A DNA stretch of 64,000 nt from Coprococcus eutactus (GCF_025149915.1 NZ_CP102278.1:914001-978000); one strand, 5' to 3'; positions 26,793 to 35,305 are shown, counted from the first letter of the stretch. Numbers and translations are program-made. Notes: generated from the letters alone by a model not told the origin.

Positions 26793-28022
26793 TTAAAGCA
26801 GATGATTTACTGGCAGATACATAGGAAGTCCATCCTTGTATTGCAGGGAAACCTCACCTATTATAAGAGGTCTGAGATATGCTTCCATCTCAGGCGTGAC
26901 ATCATTCTTCTCAGGAGTGATCCACTCTAGTGGAATTGTCTTGGCCTGATTTGCGATGAGTGCTACATTTTCAGGCTCGATAATCCACTGGTAAGGGTCG
27001 TTTGACACTCTCTTTATGGTTGACATAACTGCGGTCATACCTTCGGCTGCATACTTTACAGCGGCCTGTCCGAGTGCAAATGACTCATTTATATCTGTTC
27101 TTGAAGAAATGTGTGCAGCACATCTCTGTAGAACATTCAGTTCGATGGAACGAACCTTTATGTCCATTCTGTCTTTTACCAGACTCTCAAGAGCCTTTCC
27201 GGTTCCACTGAGCTGAGCGTGACCGAATTTGTCTGCTACGGCGGATGTTGCGCTGATGTAGTTGCCGTCCTTATCATGAATTCCTTCAGATACTGCGATG
27301 ATGACACATCTTGATGTCTTTAATACATTCTTGATATCTTCAATGAACTGGTTCTCGTCGAAATCAACCTCTGGAAGATATATGAGATGAGGAGCAAGGC
27401 TGTAATCATTTCTTGCAAGGCATGAGGCTGCGGTAAGCCAACCGGCATCACGTCCCATTATCTCTACGATGACAACACTTGGTATATGATAGATGTAGGT
27501 ATCATGTGCAATTTCCAGCATGGTCGATGCAACGTACTTGGCTGCAGAACCAAATCCAGGCGTATGGTCCGTGAGACACAGATCATTGTCTATGGTCTTA
27601 GGTATACCAACTATCTTTACATCTGAGCCGATCTTCTCTGCATATTTGCTGAGCTTGTCAACTGTATCCATGGAATCATTGCCACCGATATAGAAGAAGG
27701 CAGCGACCTTGTATTCTTCAAATCTGTCAAATATTATCTCATATGGCTTCGGATCAACCTCAAAATCAGGCAGCTTGTATCTGCATGATCCCAGATACAT
27801 AGCAGGAGAAAGCTCCAGTGTATTCACAAGCGGGAATTTAGAGAGTGCCATGAGGGAAAGGTCTATGAAATTATTTTCAAGGACTCCCTGTATTCCGTGA
27901 ATCGCACCATATACTCTTGTAAATTTCTTACTCTTTTTTACTCCATCTATGACACCTGCCAGCGAAGCATTTATCGCTACGGTAGGGCCTCCTGACTGAG
28001 CTACTATACAATTGTCTTTCAT
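26793..28022 (-). CDS. 6-phosphofructokinase, PPi-dependent type by motif
   Basis: A 409-residue enzyme phosphorylating fructose 6-phosphate to the 1,6-bisphosphate. The family is shown by IVAQSGGPTVAINASLAG (phosphate-binding start), GGNDSMDT and PKTIDNDL, then EIMGRDAGWL. In PPi-dependent enzymes the glycine of the ATP-type GGDGS is replaced by Asp, and the Gly of PGTIDND by Lys. Both replacements are seen here (GGND and PKTIDND), so pyrophosphate is the predicted donor, although residue preference alone does not prove it. The length suits the clostridial type. AAAGGAG precedes ATG 28022. A small membrane-protein gene lies 23 bases upstream, so the two are probably co-transcribed. Confidence 0.88.
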   Translation of the reverse strand: MKDNCIVAQSGGPTVAINASLAGVIDGVKKSKKFTRVYGAIHGIQGVLENNFIDLSLMALSKFPLVNTLELSPAMYLGSCRYKLPDFEVDPKPYEIIFDRFEEYKVAAFFYIGGNDSMDTVDKLSKYAEKIGSDVKIVGIPKTIDNDLCLTDHTPGFGSAAKYVASTMLEIAHDTYIYHIPSVVIVEIMGRDAGWLTAASCLARNDYSLAPHLIYLPEVDFDENQFIEDIKNVLKTSRCVIIAVSEGIHDKDGNYISATSAVADKFGHAQLSGTGKALESLVKDRMDIKVRSIELNVLQRCAAHISSRTDINESFALGQAAVKYAAEGMTAVMSTIKRVSNDPYQWIIEPENVALIANQAKTIPLEWITPEKNDVTPEMEAYLRPLIIGEVSLQYKDGLPMYLPVNHLL

Positions 28023-28045
28023 ATCAATTTACTCCTTTGAAATTA

Positions 28046-28645
28046 TTACTCTGGGCTACGAAGAAGTATGCCTATCTTCTTGCGTCCATAAACCATGAGC
28101 GCATCCTTTATGATGTCTTGGTTTGCTTGGGTGGTATGGATCTCAACTCTGTCGAGAAGTTCCTCCACATAAGATACCCAAAGATCATATATTTTCTTTT
28201 GATTTTTTTCACTGACTGGTGGAAGAGCAGCCTTTGCCTTTTCAAAGTCAGGATCATCATCGGTCATGTAGATGAATGAATCAGGCTTTAAAGCATCCTC
28301 GCCGTATGCTGAGACAAAGATGTCCTCAGTTCTCACAAAGCCGCAGTCGTACATCTCTACGATCAGGTCGTGGATGCATTCATCTATGTTGTCAAAGTAG
28401 TGGTAGTATCTCAGACGGTATGTCTGATCCACCTCGTCCATATCGTCTTTATTGAGCCAGTATCCTTTGCTCTCGCCCTGCTCCTCCTGAATGAGTTCAT
28501 CGGCCCATTTGCTCCGGTCTTGGTCAGTTGCCTCTCGGCGTATGGCAAGCCGCTTTCTTATATAGAGGATCGTCAGGAACACAAGTGCAAGAAAAAATAA
28601 TATCAGCAGTATTACATATCCCATTTGTAGGGTGTTTTTATCCAT
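28046..28645 (-). CDS. Single-pass membrane protein of unknown function
   Basis: A 199-residue protein. Residues about 8-30 are a membrane helix (YVILLILFFLALVFLTILYI) followed by a basic stretch, so the C-terminus is predicted cytoplasmic. The soluble part is acidic and contains HYFDNIDECIHDLIVEMYDC and PDSFIYMTDDDPDFEKAK. No family was recognised. The ATG at 28645 is chosen because AGGCAGGTG lies 7 bases upstream; the in-frame ATG at 28666 has no such site. It is immediately upstream of the PFK gene. Confidence 0.7.
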   Translation of the reverse strand: MDKNTLQMGYVILLILFFLALVFLTILYIRKRLAIRREATDQDRSKWADELIQEEQGESKGYWLNKDDMDEVDQTYRLRYYHYFDNIDECIHDLIVEMYDCGFVRTEDIFVSAYGEDALKPDSFIYMTDDDPDFEKAKAALPPVSEKNQKKIYDLWVSYVEELLDRVEIHTTQANQDIIKDALMVYGRKKIGILLRSPE

Positions 28646-28933
28646 TTGTATACACCTGCCTTTCATACATAGCCTTGTTATTAATATTAGCTATAGCACT
28701 GAAAAATTGCAAAAGTCAGAGATAGCCATAAGTAATTTTATTTTAACACATAGCATGATTATATTTCAAGATGTAGGGAATGATAGCAAACCAGCTTAAT
28801 GTAATTTTATATTCTGAAATAAATTTGTGAAAATTACCATTTTAGGAAGTTTTTATTCGCTTTTGACTGATAAATTATCCCTAAAAGGTCCTTGAAATAA
28901 CTAATAAAGCATTTCAGAAGGGTGGTATGTATG

Positions 28934-29608
28934 ATGAATGGATATTTAGAGTATCTAGCAAAGACTGTGCCTGTTATATCTACACGGCAGACAGTGATCA
29001 ACATTTCGCAGATGGGAAATATTATGGGTGATATGATATATCTTGAGAATGGATATAAGACGGGGTGGCAGATACTGTTATGTCGACGACGATGACTATA
29101 GTGTATATGAGTATGATGAAGAGGGCGGTAAAGAAGAGGACAATGATAACAGAGCTTCAGATTGCTTGGCGATAAATATGTCGATCAGTCTTCAGCCGTC
29201 AAATGGTATGCCGCATGATTATATAATGCTGACATGTCCACAGAACAGTCCGAATTGTGCAATGTTCTATAATATCGCAGGCGATGATGATCTTCAGCTA
29301 AAGGTTCAGGCACTGGACATGTGTACTGCCATTTTCACACTGATATGTATAGATGAGAGTCATCAGCGGCTATGGGGGAGCTGCTTGGCGAATCATCACA
29401 GTCTTTCGTATCTTGATAAACCAAGTTTTACCTCGTTCATCAGCAGATCGACAGCCTCCTGCGGGTGGGTTATAAGCACGATGAACTGGAATGCAGTATT
29501 CCAACCAGACAGGCCTTGAGGTTGCTGGTTATGTTGAGATCACTGCTTTCACGCTTTCCTCGTAATTTATCTGATGACATTATAAAACCTCCATATGTTT
29601 TTAGGTGA
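28934..29608 (+). pseudogene. Frameshifted hypothetical gene, readable in three segments
   Basis: GGGTGG precedes ATG 28934, which opens MNGYLEYLAKTVPVISTRQT and continues to GYKTG near 29065. The coherent sequence then shifts frame to GRYCYVDDDDYSVYEYDEEG and runs to about 29356. It shifts back to the first frame for ESSAAMGELLGESSQSFVS, meets TGA TAA at 29414-29419, and resumes as KFYLVHQQIDSLLRVGYKHD to a stop at 29608. At least two frameshifts and two stops therefore interrupt a gene of about 220 codons. No family was recognised. Sequencing error is a possible alternative, but the tandem stops argue for real decay. Confidence 0.6.
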
Positions 29609-29729
29609 TGTAGTTGGATATGACAGAAAATATACACTATATATTATTTTATTATACAGTTGCAGGGGAAATCAAGTGATCGTTTTGAAGGATGTTTAAT
29701 TAGCTGATGTTATACTAGGGGGGATGATT

Positions 29730-30377
29730 ATGGCAGTTTACATACTCGCAGATATTCATGGAATGTATGATAAGTTTATGAGAATGTTGGACAAGATAAA
29801 TATGACGGATGAGGATATTTTATATGTACTGGGGGATATGGTAGACAGAGGTCCACATCCGATAAAGGTCGTTCAGAAGATAATGAATATGAAAAATGTG
29901 AGGACGCTTATCGGTAATCATGATAGTGGAGTGATTGGAACATTAAAGTTTTTTGCCATGAATGATAGTTACAGGGGAGATACGAGCACGGAGAGGGAAT
30001 TTCAGACGCTTGATCAGCAGGAAAAAATGAATGTAATAGAGTTTCTGTCTGAACTTCCATATTATTATGATATTAGTGTAAATGATCAACAGTATATTCT
30101 TGTACATGGGGGCTTGGGTAATTTTTCCCCAGGTAAATCGCTGGATGAATATACCATAGATGAGATAGTGTGGACGAGACCAGATTTCAGTGTGCCATAC
30201 TACACTGACAGGATAGTTGTATGTGGCCACACACCGACTCAGCTCATAGAGGAAAATGACAGGCCGAGGTATATAATGAAGAAAAATAATTACATTGCAA
30301 TTGACTGTGGAGCGTGTTTTAGAGGTGGTCGTCTTGCAGCGATATGTCTGGATACAGGGGAGGAGTTCTATGTCTAA
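29730..30377 (+). CDS. Metallophosphoesterase, serine/threonine phosphatase-like
   Basis: A 215-residue calcineurin-like phosphoesterase. The metal ligands appear in order: DIHG (near residue 8), GDMVDRGPHP (about 36-45), GNHD (about 66-69), LVHGGL and CGHTPT. The combination GDxxDRG + GNHD + H-G-G resembles the bacterial PrpA/PrpB and lambda-type protein phosphatases and the ApaH-like group, so the substrate may be a phosphoprotein or a dinucleotide polyphosphate. Start ATG 29730 is favoured over ATG 29724, because AGGGGGG ends directly at 29723. Confidence 0.88.
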   Translation: MAVYILADIHGMYDKFMRMLDKINMTDEDILYVLGDMVDRGPHPIKVVQKIMNMKNVRTLIGNHDSGVIGTLKFFAMNDSYRGDTSTEREFQTLDQQEKMNVIEFLSELPYYYDISVNDQQYILVHGGLGNFSPGKSLDEYTIDEIVWTRPDFSVPYYTDRIVVCGHTPTQLIEENDRPRYIMKKNNYIAIDCGACFRGGRLAAICLDTGEEFYV

Positions 30378-30395
30378 ACTTGATGTGAAAAATTG

Positions 30396-30424
30396 TTGCA
30401 AGTGGTGTAAAGGTAATGTATAAT
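30396..30424 (+). promoter_or_regulatory. Promoter of the structured small RNA
   Basis: TTGCAA (30396-30401), 17-base spacer, consensus TATAAT (30419-30424). Transcription would begin near 30431. Confidence 0.7.
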
Positions 30425-30430
30425 GAGTTC

Positions 30431-30650
30431 ACAAGCTGAGATGTATTAAGTCTCTTGTGATTTTGAACCTACATTTGAATAAAAGGGATTCCTACATCAT
30501 TACATTGAAGTCAAGCCTCGTTATATAAGTTCTAGTGGACGGCTGATATGTAGTTGCGGTTGCCCACCTAGCTCTGCTAGGACTCAAAAGCAAGGGCGCA
30601 TTTCAGTTTATTACAAAAGACAAAAAAGCAGCATGTATATGCTGCTTTTT
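30431..30650 (+). ncRNA. Structured small RNA of ~220 nt, family uncertain (raiA-type or 6S-like)
   Basis: The region from a strong promoter to a terminator has no credible reading frame but several strict pairings. CACAAG and CTTGTG form a 5' hairpin. Its loop word CTGAGATG (30436-30443) can pair with CATTTCAG (30599-30606), giving a pseudoknot or closing stem. CTACAT (30469-30474 or 30492-30497) pairs with ATGTAG (30548-30553). GCCC (30562-30565) pairs with GGGC (30594-30597) around the hairpin CCTAGC-TCT-GCTAGG (30567-30581). This layout recalls large Firmicute noncoding RNAs such as raiA, with 6S RNA as an alternative; neither can be decided by eye. Genes on either side (phosphatase, SpoIID-like) are unrelated. 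Confidence 0.65.
30623..30650 (+). terminator. Terminator of the small RNA
   Basis: AAAAAGCAGCAT (30623-30634), loop GTAT, ATGCTGCTTTTT (30639-30650): a perfect 12-bp stem with T-run. Confidence 0.9.
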
Positions 30651-30690
30651 CTCTGTAATTGGACGTTTTATAAGAGATGGAGAATGTGAT

Positions 30691-32343
30691 ATGCGTATAG
30701 ACCAACGAAAGAAATGGTATCAAAAGATAAAATACAATAAGAATTTTAAAGTGGTCAGCTTTATAACAGTTATCCTGGTATTTGTGGTTGGATACATGAT
30801 AATGACAGGCAGGAGCAAAGTGGGGGATGGTACCACTGATGCGGATGGAAGTAATGCTGTTGAGACAATAGTTATACAGGCACCTGACGATCCGACAGAG
30901 GACCTTGTGAGGTATGCTGCATATGACGGTGGTGAGAAGCGTGACAGCGATAAGCGTGGCGGCGAAAATATAGAAGAATTTGATTACACGATACAGGGTG
31001 CGGGAACAGTGGCAGCTCCAAAGAAGGAGAAGAAGGACACAGATTACTCATACAGGCTGAGCGGATCGGACAGGACTAGCGGAGGTACGGGAGACGGCGG
31101 CGCGTCAGTTCTCATAACTGGTATGGAGAATAGTGTCCGTGTCATCCTGACGAATGGCGGAGACTATTATCAGAGTTACGTTGAGTTTTCATGCAGCACA
31201 GGCGTAAATGTCACAAGCGATGGCAAGGCAAAAAGTTATAAAGCAGGAGATATCATATCACTTGGAAGTGATGAGAAGGCCTCGAAGATAATTGTCGAGC
31301 CTGAGAACTCAGATGGTGTGATAACAGTTTCCAGCCTCAGCAAATCGGGAGGTGCGCCAAGATATCATGGCGCTCTTGATATAACAAAGGATTCATCCGG
31401 GTATCTGGTTGTGAATCAGGTCAATATAGAACAGTATCTGTACGGAGTTGTCTCCAGCGAGGTCTCATCAAGCTACAGCATGGAAGCATTAAAGGCTCAG
31501 GCCATATGTGCAAGAGGATTTACATACAGAAAGCTTGGCAGCAATTACAGGGGCTATGATGCAGATCTGGATGATACGACAGCGTGTCAGGTATACAACA
31601 ATTTCCCTGAGACTGATAATTCAATAGCAGCGGTAAATGATACAGTGGGAATTGTTCCTACATATGATGGAGAGATAATAAATGCAGTATATTTCTCAAC
31701 TTCATGTGGAACCACGACGACCAGTGATCAGGTGTGGGGAGGCAGTATGCCATACACATGCACGAGAATACAGAATACGGCACTCGATATACCATACTTC
31801 AGCGATGAGGCGGCATTTATGGATTTTATGGATGGAAGGACAGACACTGATGTTGTCGAGAGAAATCTTCCTATGTACAGATGGACAGTGAGCTATACAG
31901 AGGATGAGATGAGACAGGCTGTGGAGACAGGACTTTCAAGGTGCTCCGATGTATCTGCCACATCGGTAGGCAAGATCACATCAATTGCAGTTACTAGTCG
32001 TGATGACAGTGGACTTGTCAAGGAAGTGACAATAACAGGAGATGCAGGAACGGTTACAGTGAGCGGACAGAGCAATATAAGAGTTCTGTTTGCAACTGAC
32101 GGCAAGGCAATCACGGAGCAGGATGGTTCAGAACTTACAGGCTGGACAGGCGTTCCAAGTAATTTCTATTATGTGAAGAAGGACAGCAGTTCAGGACTTT
32201 ACATACTCAAGGGCGGCGGATACGGACATGGTGTAGGTATGAGTCAGAACGGCGCAAATGAGCTGGCAAAGCTGGGATATACCGCTGCACAGATCATAAG
32301 CCACTACTACAATGGAGCGGTTCTCAGTTCGGTTGAAAGGTAA
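30691..32343 (+). CDS. SpoIID/LytB-domain protein
   Basis: A 550-residue membrane-anchored protein. Residues about 20-38 are a hydrophobic signal anchor (VVSFITVILVFVVGYMIM). A low-complexity Asp/Gly/Lys linker runs to about 145. The SpoIID domain then shows YLYGVVSSEVSSSYSMEALK, AQAICARGFTY, FSTSCGTTTTSDQVWGG and the C-terminal GGGYGHGVGMSQNGANELAK, all family hallmarks. SpoIID is a lytic transglycosylase acting on denuded peptidoglycan during engulfment, but paralogues also occur in non-sporulating relatives, so a vegetative wall role is possible. GGAGAA precedes the ATG. The next gene starts 16 bases after its stop. Confidence 0.9.
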   Translation: MRIDQRKKWYQKIKYNKNFKVVSFITVILVFVVGYMIMTGRSKVGDGTTDADGSNAVETIVIQAPDDPTEDLVRYAAYDGGEKRDSDKRGGENIEEFDYTIQGAGTVAAPKKEKKDTDYSYRLSGSDRTSGGTGDGGASVLITGMENSVRVILTNGGDYYQSYVEFSCSTGVNVTSDGKAKSYKAGDIISLGSDEKASKIIVEPENSDGVITVSSLSKSGGAPRYHGALDITKDSSGYLVVNQVNIEQYLYGVVSSEVSSSYSMEALKAQAICARGFTYRKLGSNYRGYDADLDDTTACQVYNNFPETDNSIAAVNDTVGIVPTYDGEIINAVYFSTSCGTTTTSDQVWGGSMPYTCTRIQNTALDIPYFSDEAAFMDFMDGRTDTDVVERNLPMYRWTVSYTEDEMRQAVETGLSRCSDVSATSVGKITSIAVTSRDDSGLVKEVTITGDAGTVTVSGQSNIRVLFATDGKAITEQDGSELTGWTGVPSNFYYVKKDSSSGLYILKGGGYGHGVGMSQNGANELAKLGYTAAQIISHYYNGAVLSSVER

Positions 32344-32359
32344 TGGAGAGTTTGTTCAT

Positions 32360-33430
32360 ATGAAGATGAAGAAAAGAGCGGTGATCTTGTATCACAAGCT
32401 AAGACTGTTTATGGCTGAGATGAATAAAGATCAGGTGTCGGCCTTTGCGGCTCAGTCTGCATTCTTTCTGCTGTTGTCGTTGTTCCCACTTGCAATGACA
32501 CTTCTCACTTTTGTTAAGTATCTGCCATTTACGGAAGTCCAAGTTGTGGAGATCGTGAGAGAGCTTTTCCCGGAAGAGATAAATTCTAATTTTGAATTTA
32601 TGTTTGCCGAGATATTCAATAGCAGGAGTTCGCTGATAGCGACGGCTGTGTCAATATTGCTCACGGTGTGGTCTGCATCAAAGGGCACCATGGCCATCGG
32701 CAGAGGACTTACATTTATGACTGGCAAGGAAGACAGTGCAAACTATTTTCTGAGAAGAGCTATACACACATTGTATACGCTTATATTCTGTGTGATGATA
32801 GTGGCGGTGATGGTCATATATATTCTCGGTGATGTTGTTGTTTCAAAGATACTGGTAAGGCTTGATTCTGTTGAGGGATTTCAGCTGGTGGATACAGTTG
32901 CCGATATTCTTTCCATTATAAAGATAGCATTTGCGCCTACGGTATTGTTTGGCGTTATGTTGGTTGCTTACTGGGCACTTCCGGTTGGAAAAGTAAGGAT
33001 CAAAACAGCTATGCCTGGAGCGGCATTTACAACCATACTGTGGATGCTTCTGTCATTTGGCGTTTCAAGCTACATCAATCTTGTGGGTATAAATACTTAC
33101 ATGTATGGAAGTCTTGCCAGTGTCATACTCCTTGCACTGTGGCTTTATATGTGTATGTATGTCATGCTGATCGGTGCGGAGATCAACAAATTCATGGATA
33201 ACGGAATCCGTGGAATAAGGAGACGTGCACACAAGGCCGGGCGGAAGAAAAAACGTCTTGAGAAGAAGAAAAAGCGCGCAGAGAAGAAGCGGATGCGCCA
33301 GACCAGAAGAGAACTCGTGGTGAATGCAGATGAATTTGACCAGGAGCTGGGGATGGAGAACGCTGAAGGCGTAATGGAAAATGAAAATCCGGATGTGAGT
33401 CCAGCCACTGAGAAAAAAGAGGTTGACTAA
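32360..33430 (+). CDS. YihY/BrkB-family inner membrane protein
   Basis: This is a 356-residue integral membrane protein of the YihY (formerly ribonuclease BN) family, function unresolved. Conserved words are AFAAQSAFFLLLSLFPL, the WSASKGTMAIGRGL loop and PGAAFTTILWMLLSFG, with about six helices up to residue 270. The last 85 residues are hydrophilic, with a Lys/Arg-rich run (about 275-310) followed by an acidic tail. An upstream in-frame ATG (32312) lies inside the preceding gene; GGAGAG 9 bases before ATG 32360 marks the likely start. Its stop codon overlaps the -35 box of the pheS leader promoter. Confidence 0.88.
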   Translation: MKMKKRAVILYHKLRLFMAEMNKDQVSAFAAQSAFFLLLSLFPLAMTLLTFVKYLPFTEVQVVEIVRELFPEEINSNFEFMFAEIFNSRSSLIATAVSILLTVWSASKGTMAIGRGLTFMTGKEDSANYFLRRAIHTLYTLIFCVMIVAVMVIYILGDVVVSKILVRLDSVEGFQLVDTVADILSIIKIAFAPTVLFGVMLVAYWALPVGKVRIKTAMPGAAFTTILWMLLSFGVSSYINLVGINTYMYGSLASVILLALWLYMCMYVMLIGAEINKFMDNGIRGIRRRAHKAGRKKKRLEKKKKRAEKKRMRQTRRELVVNADEFDQELGMENAEGVMENENPDVSPATEKKEVD

Positions 33431-33450
33431 CATCCGCCTGTAGGTATATT
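33423..33450 (+). promoter_or_regulatory. Promoter of the pheS T-box leader
   Basis: TTGACT (33423-33428), 16-base spacer, TATATT (33445-33450). The -35 word includes the end of the BrkB-family gene and its stop. A hairpin GCCTGTAG/CTACAGGC (33436-33462) overlaps the -10 region. Confidence 0.6.
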
Positions 33451-33459
33451 ATCTCTACA

Positions 33460-33771
33460 GGCAGTGACGATGCAAAAGATGCGCATGTCGCCATCAGAGA
33501 GACCAGGTCAGCGGCTGAAAGCCCGGTCAGGTTAGAGTGCGTATTTAATTTCACATCAGAGCCATCATGGCTGAAGGATTGATGATATCTGCTGATCAGT
33601 TGACAGATATTGATTTGTGTAGGTTGTGGCGTGTGACGTGCGACAAACGTCTAATGAGAGTCAGACATATAGCACATATATATGACGGTGCATATAATGA
33701 ATGTCTGGAATCAGGGTGGTAACGCGGATATAATTCGTCCCTAGTATGTAAAACATGCTGGGGACTTTTTT
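33460..33771 (+). promoter_or_regulatory. T-box leader (tRNA-Phe sensing) of pheS-pheT
   Basis: The leader binds uncharged tRNA(Phe) and then favours an antiterminator. Seen directly: an AGAGAGACC...GGCTGAAAGCC...GGTCAGGTTAGAG Stem I region; a candidate specifier TTC (33550-33552) followed by A in an AATTTCACATC loop; and the T-box AGGGTGGTAACGCGG (about 33713-33727), whose TGG can pair with the tRNA acceptor end. The terminator GTCCCTAGTATG (33737-33748) / CATGCTGGGGAC (33754-33765) with TTTTTT follows. A Phe codon as specifier matches the downstream genes. Stem boundaries are approximate. Confidence 0.9.
33737..33771 (+). terminator. T-box regulated terminator
   Basis: GTCCCTAGTATG (33737-33748) and CATGCTGGGGAC (33754-33765) pair with two G-U positions, followed by six T. 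The GTCCC arm is shared with the T-box antiterminator. Confidence 0.85.
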
Positions 33772-33940
33772 AGTGTATAAGTCGTTTTCAAAGCACGAGC
33801 AGTTTCATGCTTGCATGAAAAACTGCTCATGCTTTAGAAAACACAACAGAAATGAGCGAGCAGCCCGATAGGGCGGAGCGCGAATCACTGTAGGAATTGC
33901 GGAAGCCAGAGGCGAAGCAATACCGAGACTTATACACTAA
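33770..33940. repeat. MITE-like palindromic element between T-box and pheS
   Basis: TTAGTGTATAAGTC (33770-33783) and GACTTATACACTAA (33927-33940) are exact 14-bp inverted ends. Inside are three hairpins: a long one at 33784-33842 (GTTTTC...GAAAAC outer arms, GAGCAGTTT...AAACTGCTC inner arms), GCCC-GATA-GGGC, and ATTGC...GCC-AGA-GGC...GCAAT. The interior is GC-richer than its surroundings and codes for nothing. It could be a miniature inverted-repeat element or a multi-branched RNA in the pheS message. Confidence 0.6.
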
Positions 33941-33998
33941 GCAGAACACTAAGTAGAAATGTATAAAAATCCCTAGAAATAGAAAAAGGAGAAATACG

Positions 33999-35018
33999 AT
34001 GAAAGACAAGTTGGAAGCCATTAAGGCAGAGGCTCTTGCGAAGATCGAGAGCGCAGAGGTTGTATCGACACTTAACGATGTGAAGGTGGCGATACTCGGT
34101 AAGAAGGGAGAACTCACACAGGTTCTCAAATCAATGAAGGATGTTGCACCGGAGGACAGACCAAAGGTTGGTCAGATGGTAAATGAGGCACGTCAGGCCA
34201 TCGAGACAGCACTTGATGAGAAGACAAAGTCCATCAACAGAGCACTCCGCGCTGAGAAGATGAAGAGAGAGACCATAGATGTAACACTTCCAGGTGTGAA
34301 GAAACTCACCGGACACAGACATCCAAACCAGATAGCACTTGAGGATTTGGAGAGAGTATTCATCGGCATGGGTTACGAGATAGTTGAGGGACCAGAGGTA
34401 GAGTATGACAAGTACAACTTCGAACTGCTGAACATTCCTGCAAATCACCCTGCAAAGGATGAGCAGGATACATTCTATGTTACAAAGGATATCCTCCTTC
34501 GTACACAGACATCACCTGTTCAGGCGAGAATCATGGAGAAGGGCAATCTTCCGATCAGAATCCTCTCACCTGGACGAGTGTTCAGAGCTGATGAGGTAGA
34601 TGCGACACATTCACCATCATTCCATCAGGTAGAGGGACTTGTAATAGACAAGGGAATCACCATGGCAGACCTCAAGGGAACACTGGCGCAGTGGGCAAAG
34701 GAGTTCTTCGGTGAGAACACAAAGGTCAAGTTCAGACCTCATCACTTCCCATTCACAGAGCCATCAGCAGAGTGTGATATCACATGCTTCAAGTGCGGCG
34801 GCAAGGGATGCCGAGTATGTAAGGGCAGTGGCTGGATAGAGATCCTTGGCTGTGGTATGGTTCATCCAAAGGTTCTCCGCGACTGTGGAATAGACCCTGA
34901 GGTATATTCAGGATTTGCATTTGGAATCGGACTTGAGAGAGTAACACTTCTCAAGTATGAGATAGATGACATGAGACTTCTCTACGAGAACGATATGAGA
35001 TTCTTAGACCAGTTTTAA
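33999..35018 (+). CDS. pheS: Phenylalanine-tRNA ligase alpha subunit
   Basis: The 339-residue catalytic subunit attaches phenylalanine to tRNA(Phe). It has the N-terminal coiled coil (residues 1-85), then class II motif 2 FRADEVDATHSPSFHQVEGL and motif 3 AFGIGLERVTLLKY. The zinc-like cysteine group CFKCGGKGCRVCKGSGW (about 264-280) is present in many PheS proteins. AAAGGAG precedes the ATG. It is controlled by the T-box leader at 33.46-33.77 kb and is separated from pheT by a 287-base gap containing a palindromic repeat. Confidence 0.96.
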   Translation: MKDKLEAIKAEALAKIESAEVVSTLNDVKVAILGKKGELTQVLKSMKDVAPEDRPKVGQMVNEARQAIETALDEKTKSINRALRAEKMKRETIDVTLPGVKKLTGHRHPNQIALEDLERVFIGMGYEIVEGPEVEYDKYNFELLNIPANHPAKDEQDTFYVTKDILLRTQTSPVQARIMEKGNLPIRILSPGRVFRADEVDATHSPSFHQVEGLVIDKGITMADLKGTLAQWAKEFFGENTKVKFRPHHFPFTEPSAECDITCFKCGGKGCRVCKGSGWIEILGCGMVHPKVLRDCGIDPEVYSGFAFGIGLERVTLLKYEIDDMRLLYENDMRFLDQF

Positions 35019-35054
35019 TTGTGGGGACGCTGCTGGACGATGAAGGTTTTGAAG

Positions 35055-35194
35055 CCGCTTTTGCTGACCCATTTGTCAATGCAGAACGCTTCCGCTCGTT
35101 TCGCCCTGCAGCGGTACTAAGACGCCGCTGGAGCGCCACCTAAGGACCGGCGGGCTCAAATGTCTGCTTATGACAAATGGGTCAGCCTAAGCGG
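35055..35194. repeat. Second palindromic element, between pheS and pheT
   Basis: CCGCTT-TT-GCTGACCCATTTGTCA (35055-35078) mirrors TGACAAATGGGTCAGC-CT-AAGCGG (35171-35194): 22 of 24 paired positions. The interior holds AGCGG...CCGCT and other GC-rich stems. It differs in sequence from the element at 33770-33940. No gene fits in the pheS-pheT gap and no terminator is evident. Confidence 0.55.
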
Positions 35195-35305
35195 ATTAAA
35201 ATGTGTCGAACGTCTGGCAGCTGTCTGCTGATTGACGTAATGTAGTAGAGATTCAATGAGGTTTATGTAGAAAGTAAGATTACACAATTAAAAGGAGAAT
35301 AGAAG

